From Castellaniella sp. UBA6218 (GTDB lineage: Bacteria > Pseudomonadota > Gammaproteobacteria > Burkholderiales > Burkholderiaceae_B), in assembly GCA_002421865.1 (NCBI GenBank), contig DISE01000043.1:21254-42918 (forward strand): a stretch of 21,665 nucleotides of DNA, in the 5' to 3' direction. Shown here one piece after another: positions 16,357-21,665 of the stretch. Within the stretch, counting starts at the first letter, position 1, and every line of letters starts with the position of its first letter. Under the pieces are notes generated by a model. That model was not told where the DNA came from and ran no database searches. It saw only the letters and a list, made by a program, of their open reading frames with translations. A program made the position numbers and the translations under genes.

Positions 16357-16674
16357 TCAGTGAGAACGGGGACAGGCGAAGCGGTAGGTGCCCGCCTGGA
16401 CGCCCTGGGAGAGGATGAGCAGCTCGATCTGGCACTGATCGCGCGCCCCGATCGACATGGAAAAGCGCGTCAGCGCGGTGGGCCGGCCGGCCGGAAGGTC
16501 GACCGAGCCGCTTTGCATGATTTGCGAAGTGCCCGAGGGCCCTTGCCTGATGGCCTGGATCCGGTAGTCGATCATGCGGTGTTCCGGGCTCTGGACGTAG
16601 GGCACGATCATGCCGGCCTGTGCGCCGGTACCACTGTCCAGCCATACCTGGAGATTCAGATCCGCCGCCATCAT
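16357..16674 (-). CDS. csgH: CsgH/CsgC-like curli amyloid inhibitor, no visible signal peptide
   Basis: A 105-residue, all-beta small protein. The pattern 'LQVWLDSGTG...YVQS', 'YRIQAIRQGPSGTSQIMQSG', 'LPAGRPTALTRFSMSIG' and 'DQCQIELL' matches the CsgC/CsgH fold family, whose members keep curlin subunits from polymerising in the periplasm. E. coli CsgC has a comparable 'GSSGQSQ...LPANQPIALTKLSLNI' run. I chose the ATG at 16674 because GGAG lies seven bases upstream; ATGs at 16680 and 16671 are alternatives. None of these starts, nor any frame back to the csgA stop, gives a hydrophobic export signal, which is odd for this family. The CxC motif of CsgC is absent, although two separate cysteines are present. 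It sits 83 bases after csgA and 24 before pgaA. Confidence 0.75.
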   Translation of the reverse strand: MMAADLNLQVWLDSGTGAQAGMIVPYVQSPEHRMIDYRIQAIRQGPSGTSQIMQSGSVDLPAGRPTALTRFSMSIGARDQCQIELLILSQGVQAGTYRFACPRSH

Positions 16675-16701
16675 GACCATGCTCCGGAAGAGAGGGGGAA
16701 A

Positions 16702-16735
16702 ATCTCTGGCGGGCCATGGAGGGCCCGCCAGAGAT
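16702..16735 (-). terminator. Perfect 14-bp hairpin with short T-run between csgA and csgH (probable attenuator)
   Basis: Read on the minus strand, ATCTCTGGCGGGCC (16735-16722) is followed by a six-base loop and its perfect complement (16715-16702), then TTTTCCCCC. The stem starts 22 bases after the csgA stop. This is an intrinsic-terminator shape with a short T-run. It would stop most transcripts after csgA while allowing some read-through into csgH and pgaABCD, and it would protect the 3' end of csgA mRNA. Confidence 0.75.
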
Positions 16736-16757
16736 CCTGGCGCGAAGGCCTGCGGAC

Positions 16758-17519
16758 TTACCAGCCCGTCTGATTGAACGTGGCGGTGTTGCCGAACCCG
16801 ATCTGCACCGCCGTGGCGGAGAGGTTGGAGCCCGTCTGCATCACAGTCGCCGAGTTGACCCACCCTTCCTGGTAGAGGTCGGCTTTCTGGTTGTGCCCGT
16901 ACTGCTGCGTCACCGTACTGGTGTTCTTGAAGCCAGCCTGCACGATCTTCGCGTCGGCGTCGTGGGTCCATTTCTGCGTGACGTCGGCGGAATTGTTGAT
17001 CCCGCTCTGATAGACATCAGCCGTCGCGTCCAGGCTGTGTTCCTGGGTGGTGTTCGCGACGTTCTTCCAGCCTTTCTGGACGATCTTGGCGCTGGCATCG
17101 CCAGTCCAGGCCTGTTTGACGTCGGCCGAATTGTTCACGCCGTCCTGATAGACATCCGACCTGGCGTTCACGTTGTGGCTCTGGTCCGTGTTGACCACGT
17201 TCTGCCAGCCCTTTTGCACGACCTTGGAACTGGCGCCCACGTTGTCGGACTGTTTCGCGTTGGCGTAGTTGTCGTAACCCTTCTGGTAGATATCGATCTG
17301 GGCGCTACCGAAGAAGTTGTTGGACTGGTTGGCCTTGGCCACGTTGCTCGCTTCGATCTGGGTGATGGTCGCGGAGGCGTTGCCGTTGTAGGCCTGCGTG
17401 ATCTCGGCGTCGTTGTTGAAGCCGTTCTGGTAAGTATTGCCGGTGCTGCCCGCGAATGCCGCGGTGCCGGCGAAGGCCAACGCAAGACCGGACGCCAGTG
17501 CGCAAAGAGAATGTTTCAT
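16758..17519 (-). CDS. csgA: Major curlin amyloid subunit CsgA with ten repeats
   Basis: A 253-residue secreted amyloid subunit. The signal peptide is about 1-23 (cleavage after 'TAAFA'). From residue 30 to the end there are ten curlin repeats, mostly 23 residues long, of the form (Y/V)QxGxxNxAxxxQ, starting at about 30, 53, 78, 101, 124, 147, 170, 193, 216 and 238; the second is degenerate and the last is cut short. E. coli CsgA has five repeats. Conserved Gln, Gly and Asn residues form the amyloid ladder. Several repeats carry Trp, Phe or Tyr after the glycine ('QKGW', 'QNGF', 'QKGY'). The start at 17519 has AAGGAG seven bases upstream. It follows csgB by 94 bases and is followed by a strong hairpin. 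Confidence 0.95.
   Translation of the reverse strand: MKHSLCALASGLALAFAGTAAFAGSTGNTYQNGFNNDAEITQAYNGNASATITQIEASNVAKANQSNNFFGSAQIDIYQKGYDNYANAKQSDNVGASSKVVQKGWQNVVNTDQSHNVNARSDVYQDGVNNSADVKQAWTGDASAKIVQKGWKNVANTTQEHSLDATADVYQSGINNSADVTQKWTHDADAKIVQAGFKNTSTVTQQYGHNQKADLYQEGWVNSATVMQTGSNLSATAVQIGFGNTATFNQTGW
16944..17219 (-). repeat. Tandem pair of 138-base units inside csgA
   Basis: Residues 101-146 and 147-192 of CsgA (17082-17219 and 16944-17081) are two consecutive 46-residue units, each made of a 'VQKGW' repeat and a 'YQxGxNNSADV' repeat. By eye 31 of 46 residues are identical, with clear similarity at the DNA level. This points to duplication of a two-repeat block rather than of single repeats. 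Confidence 0.8.
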
Positions 17520-17538
17520 GTTGAAGCTCCTTGAGTCG

Positions 17539-17578
17539 TCAAGACCAGTGAGGAAAAAACGCTGTCCGGCGGTCTTGA
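17539..17578 (-). other. Weak inverted repeat in the csgB-csgA gap
   Basis: TCAAGACC (17539-17546) and its complement GGTCTTGA (17571-17578) enclose 24 bases that contain a run of six T on the minus strand. The T-run is in the loop, not after the stem, so this is not a normal terminator. It may fold in the leader just upstream of the csgA Shine-Dalgarno sequence and affect mRNA processing or translation. Confidence 0.25.
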
Positions 17579-17613
17579 AACCGGGCGTCGTCGAAAGAAA
17601 CGGTTCGGGTGCG

Positions 17614-18162
17614 TCAGCGATACACGGAAAGCTTCAGGCCGCTGCCGATCTGGGTGATCGGCGCCAGCGGGCCTGGCGTGGTGAGCGTCACCGACAGTTG
17701 ATTGAAATTTCCGATCTGGTTCAGGTTCGCGTAGCTGTTGCTGGCGTATTGCTCCAGCCGTCCGCGATTGGAGACGCCGGTCTGATGGATTTCGCCCCAG
17801 ATCCCCATCCCGGCCTGGATGATCTGGGCGTCGTTGTTGGCTCCGGCCTGCTGGATCAGGGCCGTGTTGCCCGCGCCGGATTGCGAGGCGGCCGCCCGGT
17901 TGTGGAAACCGTCCTGGAGGATGGATGCCGCGGAGTCGGCGCCTTTCTGGGTGATCTCGCCGGTGTTCAGCCCGCCTCGCTGGGCGATGTGCGCCCGGAC
18001 GCCGGCATTGACCAGCTCCAGCGGCGGCAGTTCCCCGGCCGAAAGATCGGCGCCGGCGCCGTGGCTGGCCGGCGGAGCCGCGCTCAGCAAGGCCGCGAGG
18101 CCCAGGCTCAGGCAGGCGTGGCCGAGCGGGGGGCCGAAACGTGAAAGGGAAGATGTCTTCAT
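17614..18162 (-). CDS. csgB: Curlin nucleator CsgB
   Basis: A 182-residue secreted protein with a signal sequence (about 1-35) and five and a half curlin repeats from about residue 60 to the end, with a 22-residue period: units begin near 60 (AQRGGLNTGEITQ), 82 (LQDGFHNRAAASQ), 104 (QQAGANNDAQIIQ), 126 (HQTGVSNRGRLEQ), 148 (NQIGNFNQLSVTL) and 170. The basic C-terminus 'LKLSVYR' resembles the end of nucleator CsgB, which anchors to the cell surface and templates CsgA. Position before csgA and the lower repeat regularity support nucleator over a second major subunit. The start at 18162 has AAGGAG about eleven bases upstream. It follows csgG by 54 bases. Confidence 0.88.
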   Translation of the reverse strand: MKTSSLSRFGPPLGHACLSLGLAALLSAAPPASHGAGADLSAGELPPLELVNAGVRAHIAQRGGLNTGEITQKGADSAASILQDGFHNRAAASQSGAGNTALIQQAGANNDAQIIQAGMGIWGEIHQTGVSNRGRLEQYASNSYANLNQIGNFNQLSVTLTTPGPLAPITQIGSGLKLSVYR

Positions 18163-18216
18163 GATTTTGCAACTCCTTGATTCATGTGGGCAGGCCCCGG
18201 GCCGCTTTCAAAGCAG

Positions 18217-19146
18217 TCATTGGGTCTGGGCCGGGGTGGCTGCGGCGTCCGTATCGGCCGTCTGGCGCGGCGTCACCGTCGTCACTTCGTTGTTCTCGGC
18301 GGTCAGGTAGCGCTGGATCAACGTGCTGTTCCAGTCCGCCGGGTTTTTCAGGCGCCACAGGTTGTTCTTGATGCCCTGCACGGTCAGGTGCATGACGGCG
18401 GCGTCGATGGCTTCCTTCACGGCCAGCTGGGCGGGCTCGTTGTGGGTGTAGCCGCCTTCGATCTCCAGCAGATCGTAGTAATTGACGAAACGGAAATAGC
18501 TCGGATGGATCTCGTACGAGAAGATCGTCTTGGTGGTCGAGACACTGTCCAGGATTGCGCCGGTCGCGACGTCCACGGCCCGCAGGCCGATCGTGACCTG
18601 ATCGACGCTGTATTGCGTGGTCATGCCGATCCCCAGGAATTTCGCGCCCAGGCCGCCGGTCCTCGTGTTGGTGTCATAGGCGATCACGCCGCCCTCGAGG
18701 ATGATGGTGGCGGGCAGCAGGTTCGGAACGCCGACGCGGTTCTGCGCGCCCTCGTCCACGGCCCGCAGCACCCGGCGCTCGGTCAGCAGGGATTGCAGAC
18801 CCTCGCGCTCGACGGGGATGTACCAGCCGGAGTCCTTCAACGCTTTCATCAGCATCGACGCCGCGCCCTGGGTGACCGCCGTGGAGAACGCGCTGCTGGG
18901 GGAAGGCTTGTATTGGCCGGTTTCGTCCCGGAAGCCGTAGACGGCGGCCACGATCTTTTGCTGCGGGGGAGGCAACTGCAGCAATGCGGTGGTCGAGGGG
19001 GTCGGCGGGGTCAGTTGCGCCTCGCTGGAGACATTGGCGGGCTTCTGGATTGCGCACGCGGACAGGGTCAGCGCCAGTACCGGAGCGATCCATGAGCCGC
19101 GTACCGAAGCGAGCGCGCGGGCTCCAGGCATTTTCAGGGTGTCCAT
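18217..19146 (-). CDS. csgG: Curli secretion channel lipoprotein CsgG
   Basis: A 309-residue outer-membrane lipoprotein that forms the export pore for curli subunits. The lipobox is LSAC, with Cys31 as the lipidation site. Family blocks are strong: 'VAAVYGFRDETGQYKPSPSSAFSTAV', 'ALKDSGWYIPVEREGLQSLLTER', 'ATIILEGGVIAYDTNT', 'GGLGAKFLGIG', 'TKTIFSYEI' and 'GGYTHNEP'. The constriction loop differs from E. coli: the positions of Tyr51 and Asn55 are Ser82 and Ala86 (precursor numbering), while the phenylalanine is kept (Phe87). I chose the ATG at 19146, with AAGG eight bases upstream; the frame extends upstream into csgF. The C-terminal tail of about 30 residues, rich in Thr and Ala, is longer than in E. 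coli. It follows csgF by 22 bases. Confidence 0.96.
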   Translation of the reverse strand: MDTLKMPGARALASVRGSWIAPVLALTLSACAIQKPANVSSEAQLTPPTPSTTALLQLPPPQQKIVAAVYGFRDETGQYKPSPSSAFSTAVTQGAASMLMKALKDSGWYIPVEREGLQSLLTERRVLRAVDEGAQNRVGVPNLLPATIILEGGVIAYDTNTRTGGLGAKFLGIGMTTQYSVDQVTIGLRAVDVATGAILDSVSTTKTIFSYEIHPSYFRFVNYYDLLEIEGGYTHNEPAQLAVKEAIDAAVMHLTVQGIKNNLWRLKNPADWNSTLIQRYLTAENNEVTTVTPRQTADTDAAATPAQTQ

Positions 19147-19168
19147 GACAGGCCTTTCCGGTTCCGGA

Positions 19169-19537
19169 TCAGTTGATGGGGGCGTTGCCGGCAGCGGTGC
19201 TGCCAAGATCGATGGGATGCGAATTGCCGTTCAGATCGATCCAGTAGAGCTTGTCGCCCTTCTGGATCAGGAAACCGTTGTCGGTTTGCAGGATCTGCCC
19301 GATGTTGTCCAGACCGAGATCGTCCATGGGGTAGGGATATCGCTTCTGCGCCTGCGCGCTCTGCAGCAGGTTTGGGCCGTTGAGCGGGTTGCCGCCGAAG
19401 CTCGGGTTGACAGGGGTGTAGAGAAGCTGCCCCGCCGAGGCGGGCAGCGGTGCCCATGGCAACGCGATCAAGGCGCCCAGGAGGAGCGCGGCAGGTCCGC
19501 CGGACCTGGCGAAAGGGGTGTGCGTGGACTGACTCAT
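19169..19537 (-). CDS. csgF: Curli assembly protein CsgF, short form
   Basis: A 122-residue exported protein with a signal peptide (about 1-35). The mature N-terminus 'GQLLYTPVNPSFGGNPLNG' carries the NPxFGGNP motif (44-51), the segment of CsgF that inserts into the CsgG pore, followed by 'NLLQSAQAQKRY'. The mature part is about 87 residues, against about 119 in E. coli, and its C-terminal half ('GFLIQKGDKLYWIDLNGNS') shows no likeness I can see to the E. coli one. The ATG directly abuts the csgE stop (TAA-ATG); its Shine-Dalgarno GAGGAG lies in the last codons of csgE, so the two are translationally linked. Confidence 0.92.
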   Translation of the reverse strand: MSQSTHTPFARSGGPAALLLGALIALPWAPLPASAGQLLYTPVNPSFGGNPLNGPNLLQSAQAQKRYPYPMDDLGLDNIGQILQTDNGFLIQKGDKLYWIDLNGNSHPIDLGSTAAGNAPIN

Positions 19538-19981
19538 TTACATCTCCTCGGGCCCCAAGTCGGCGTCCTGGATGAACTGCCTTTGGGCATTGATGATGTC
19601 GATGTTCTCCCGGACCGCCTGGACGACTTCCCGGCTCTGGTCCTTCGCCCGCGAGCGGGCCGGAGACAGAAACGTGTGGAAAACGGTCTGGTTCAGATAA
19701 GTGATCCAGATCTCGCTGCCGAACTGCGCGGTGGGGCGTTCGATGATCGTCATCGTGTCCTGCGAGTCCGGGTACAGCGCCTGCCACACTTGCGTGAAGT
19801 TGCTGTAGAAGTCCCATCCCATCACGGTGACGGTGCGGTTGATGACCAGCCCCTTCAGGGGGTCGCTGTTGATGCGCCCCTCGTCGAGATTGCGGCTGGG
19901 CGGTTCGGGCTCCTGCGCGGCGGCCGCCGCGCTCAGCAGCGCCGCGACGATGATGCCGAGCCGAAAACCCATGAACCGCAT
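19538..19981 (-). CDS. csgE: Curli secretion specificity factor CsgE
   Basis: A 147-residue exported protein with a signal peptide (about 1-23). The conserved body is 'GLVINRTVTVMGWDFYSNFTQVW' followed by 'IIERPTAQFGSEIWITYLNQTVFHTFLSPAR', the standard CsgE signature. CsgE caps the periplasmic side of the CsgG channel and guides CsgA to it. The start at 19981 has a near-perfect AGGAGG six bases upstream; M4 is a poorer alternative. It is the first gene of the leftward csg-pga series, with the divergent atp operon behind it. Confidence 0.95.
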   Translation of the reverse strand: MRFMGFRLGIIVAALLSAAAAAQEPEPPSRNLDEGRINSDPLKGLVINRTVTVMGWDFYSNFTQVWQALYPDSQDTMTIIERPTAQFGSEIWITYLNQTVFHTFLSPARSRAKDQSREVVQAVRENIDIINAQRQFIQDADLGPEEM

Positions 19982-20106
19982 GGCGATCCTCCTGTCCAGC
20001 GCAGTGATCTTTGCCGAACGTGTCGAACTGTGATGTCGTATGGAGAATGTTATGGGCAGGCCCCGCGGCCACCTATAGGCTGGATTCGGTACGCCGTTTT
20101 CCGGGA

Positions 20107-20144
20107 GGCCGGTCGGCCGATCGCCAGGGAAATGGCCTAGTCCG
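20107..20144 (-). promoter_or_regulatory. Candidate operator upstream of csgE: imperfect GGCCGATCG palindrome plus GGCCTAGTCCG
   Basis: CGGTCGGCCGATCG (20110-20123) is a palindrome with one mismatched pair, and GGCCTAGTCCG (20134-20144) lies ten bases away. The same two elements occur upstream of bcsR at 8185-8215. Read in the direction of each downstream gene, the 11-mer is distal and the palindrome proximal in both cases, although the 11-mer itself is inverted. The site lies about 130-160 bases before the csgE start. Confidence 0.38.
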
Positions 20145-20217
20145 TCGGGAGGGGATCCGGGATGGCGCGCGCTCGGGCCGAACTGCGCTAAAATAGTGCG
20201 CCCCAGGCAGGGGAAGT

Positions 20218-20247
20218 TTGAATATTCCCTGAAAGGGACGCTATAAT
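20218..20247 (+). promoter_or_regulatory. Sigma70-type promoter of the atp operon
   Basis: TTGAAT (20218-20223), an 18-base spacer and a perfect TATAAT (20242-20247) face atpI. Transcription would start near 20254, leaving a leader of about 87 bases before the atpI ATG. Confidence 0.7.
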
Positions 20248-20340
20248 TTACGAGTTTGACTATCGCCGCATGTGTGTTCGAGCGGCCCGGATTGACAGGG
20301 GCTCTCGGCGGATGCGCGGCGGGACGTGAGCGAAGGGCCT

Positions 20341-20793
20341 ATGAATGCGAAGGCTGCCCGCGGGCCGGATGTCGGTTCGTCCGACACCCTGGTGCTTGGC
20401 GAGGCGGAACGCGCGCTGATCGCCCGCCGTTCACGAGTCGGGCTGTTTCGGGCGCTGGCAGCGCAGGCATTCACGGGAATGCTGGTGGTGCTGGGCGCCT
20501 GGGGAATTGCTGGGAAGGACGCCGGGTTCTCCGCCCTGATCGGGGCGGCGGCCTATTTTGTGCCCAACGCGCTTTTCGCCTTGCGGCTGCTGCTGGGGTA
20601 CTTCGGGCCGAAACGCCCGGGATCGCTCGCCTTTTTCTGGGGCGAATTCCTCAAGCTGCTGACGGTGGCCGGGGTGGTGGTCCTGGTGGCGTGGCGGTGG
20701 GGCGGCTGGTTGAACTGGCTGGCCTTCCTGCTGGGTCTGCTGGGCGTCATGAAGGGGTACGTGGTATTGCTGGCCTTGCGCCGACTGCCATGA
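20341..20793 (+). CDS. atpI: ATP synthase protein I (AtpI)
   Basis: A 150-residue membrane protein with four hydrophobic segments (about 38-57, 62-85, 104-118 and 122-145), typical of AtpI, which helps assemble the c-ring of the F1Fo ATP synthase. 'GAAAYFVPNALFALR' is the recognisable family stretch. Position immediately before atpB confirms it. I chose the ATG at 20341, preceded by AAGGG; a GTG at 20326 in the same frame, with GGCGGG before it, would add five residues and is possible. Confidence 0.93.
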   Translation: MNAKAARGPDVGSSDTLVLGEAERALIARRSRVGLFRALAAQAFTGMLVVLGAWGIAGKDAGFSALIGAAAYFVPNALFALRLLLGYFGPKRPGSLAFFWGEFLKLLTVAGVVVLVAWRWGGWLNWLAFLLGLLGVMKGYVVLLALRRLP

Positions 20794-20817
20794 TTTGAAT
20801 ACGAAAAAGGGTTTCCG

Positions 20818-21665
20818 ATGACCGACGCTGTAACGACGCCTCAGTCCGAATACATCCAGCACCACCTGGTTCACTTGAACAATCTCGGGCACAAGCAGGA
20901 CATCATCGCCAACTTCGACGTCGTCAACTACGACTCGCTGTTCTGGTCGATCCTGATGGGCGCCATCGTCATCTTCTTCCTCTGGCGCGCCGCCAGCCGG
21001 GCCACCACCGACGTGCCGGGCCGCTTCCAGATGGCCATCGAAATGCTCGTGGGCATGGTCCACGAGGAAGCCAAGGGCATCATCCCCAACGAAACCACGC
21101 GCAAGTTCGCCGCGCCGCTGGCCCTGACCGTGTTCCTCTGGATCACGCTGATGAACACGCTCGACCTGATCCCCGTCGATCTGGCCGGCTGGATCTTCCG
21201 CATCACCGGCCTGGGGGCCGACCACGCCGATCCGCTGTACTATCACCGCATCCTGCCGACGGCCGACCTGAACATCCCCCTGGGCATGTCCCTGGGCGTG
21301 CTGGTCCTGATGCTGTACTACGGCATCAAGATCAAGCACCCGGGCGGTTTCGTCAAGGAACTCTTCACCGCGCCCTTCCACGCGCATGGCGTCGCGGCGC
21401 TGGTTCTGGCGCCCTTCAATTTCCTGCTGAACCTCATCGAATATGCGGCCAAGTGTGTGTCGCTGGGCATGCGGCTGTTCGGCAATATGTATGCGGGCGA
21501 ACTGCTGTTCATGCTGATCGCCTTGCTGGGTGGTGCCTGGACGGGGGCGAATGCTTCCAGCATCAGTCTTGCGTTCGGACACGTGCTCGCCGGTTCGGCA
21601 TGGGCGATCTTCCACATCCTGATCGTGCTGCTGCAGGCGTTCATCTTCATGATGCTGACCCTGGT
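20818..21665 (+). CDS. atpB: ATP synthase subunit a (AtpB), truncated by the window end
   Basis: The first 282 codons of the Fo subunit a, the membrane half-channel for protons. The ATG at 20818 has AAGGG upstream and lies 24 bases after atpI. The N-terminus 'EYIQHHLVHLNNL' and 'TRKFAAPLALTVFLWITLMN' are typical of betaproteobacterial AtpB. The essential arginine is present as Arg219 in 'SLGMRLFGNMYAGE', and 'LLQAFIFMMLTLV' begins the last membrane helix at the window edge. No stop codon occurs in the window, so only a few tens of residues should be missing. Confidence 0.97.
   Translation, partial: MTDAVTTPQSEYIQHHLVHLNNLGHKQDIIANFDVVNYDSLFWSILMGAIVIFFLWRAASRATTDVPGRFQMAIEMLVGMVHEEAKGIIPNETTRKFAAPLALTVFLWITLMNTLDLIPVDLAGWIFRITGLGADHADPLYYHRILPTADLNIPLGMSLGVLVLMLYYGIKIKHPGGFVKELFTAPFHAHGVAALVLAPFNFLLNLIEYAAKCVSLGMRLFGNMYAGELLFMLIALLGGAWTGANASSISLAFGHVLAGSAWAIFHILIVLLQAFIFMMLTL

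Larger units (their letters stand above)
19982..20340. other. Intergenic control region between divergent csgE and atpI
   Basis: These 359 bases hold no gene I can support. The atpI side has a clear sigma70-type promoter (20218-20247). The csg side has a minus-strand CCTATAGG (20079-20072), about 90 bases before csgE, that could be a -10 element with a poor -35, as in stationary-phase sigma promoters; this is tentative. Between them lie the GGCCTAGTCCG motif and a GGCCGATCG palindrome. A further AT-rich GCGCTAAAATAGTGCGC (20185-20201) could be another control element. Confidence 0.6.

Noticed and set aside
14539..16773. A 744-codon open frame on the + strand opposite pgaA and csgH
   Set aside because: Antisense shadow of PgaA, which has a signal peptide, tetratricopeptide repeats and a barrel ending in Phe. 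The shadow has no such structure.
16761..17432. Regularly spaced repeats that could suggest a CRISPR array
   Set aside because: The repeats are coding, in frame, imperfect and contiguous without spacers, and they translate to curlin repeats.
20292..20297. TTGACA as the -35 of a second atp promoter
   Set aside because: No acceptable -10 hexamer lies 16-18 bases downstream, while a much better promoter is present at 20218-20247.

Overview
The window looks like chromosome of a high-GC betaproteobacterium. The housekeeping genes (atpI-atpB, ttcA, folB, an M61 peptidase with a PDZ domain) and their style fit Burkholderiales, probably Alcaligenaceae (Bordetella/Achromobacter relatives). That placement is inferred from gene content; I cannot assign a genus. 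There is no insertion sequence, prophage, CRISPR array or rRNA.

Left part (1-8153), ordinary chromosome: the 3' end of a tRNA gene; a membrane diguanylate cyclase (-); a lone Tat-exported family 5 solute-binding protein (+); then a leftward, tightly spaced run M61 peptidase > folB > ttcA > Lnb-domain (DUF4105) protein; and a divergent enoyl-CoA hydratase (+).

Central and right part (8154-19981), a biofilm-matrix island. On the + strand lie bcsR and bcsQ, accessory genes of cellulose synthesis, with no cellulose synthase beside them. Tail to tail with bcsQ, and all on the - strand, is one uninterrupted series read right to left: csgE, csgF, csgG, csgB, csgA, csgH (a complete curli amyloid set), then pgaA, pgaB, pgaC, pgaD (a complete poly-N-acetylglucosamine set), then a LuxR-type regulator whose receiver-like domain lacks the phospho-acceptor aspartate (CsgD-like). 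The largest gap in the series is about 136 bases and several junctions overlap or have almost no spacing. The layout suggests co-expression of an amyloid and an exopolysaccharide. A strong hairpin just after csgA probably sets the ratio between the abundant amyloid subunit and the downstream csgH-pga genes. An 11-base sequence, GGCCTAGTCCG, with a nearby GGCCGATCG palindrome occurs upstream of both csgE and bcsR and could be a shared operator.

Right edge (20218-21665): a good sigma70-type promoter followed by atpI and the start of atpB, the head of the F1Fo ATP synthase operon, divergent from the curli genes.

How the genes may work together: CsgE, F and G make the curli export machine; CsgB nucleates and CsgA polymerises at the surface; CsgH would restrain premature amyloid formation. 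PgaC and PgaD make PNAG (their family is activated by c-di-GMP), PgaB deacetylates it and PgaA exports it. The regulator and BcsR/BcsQ are candidates for coordination of the whole set. This joint control is inference; the gene identities are well supported.
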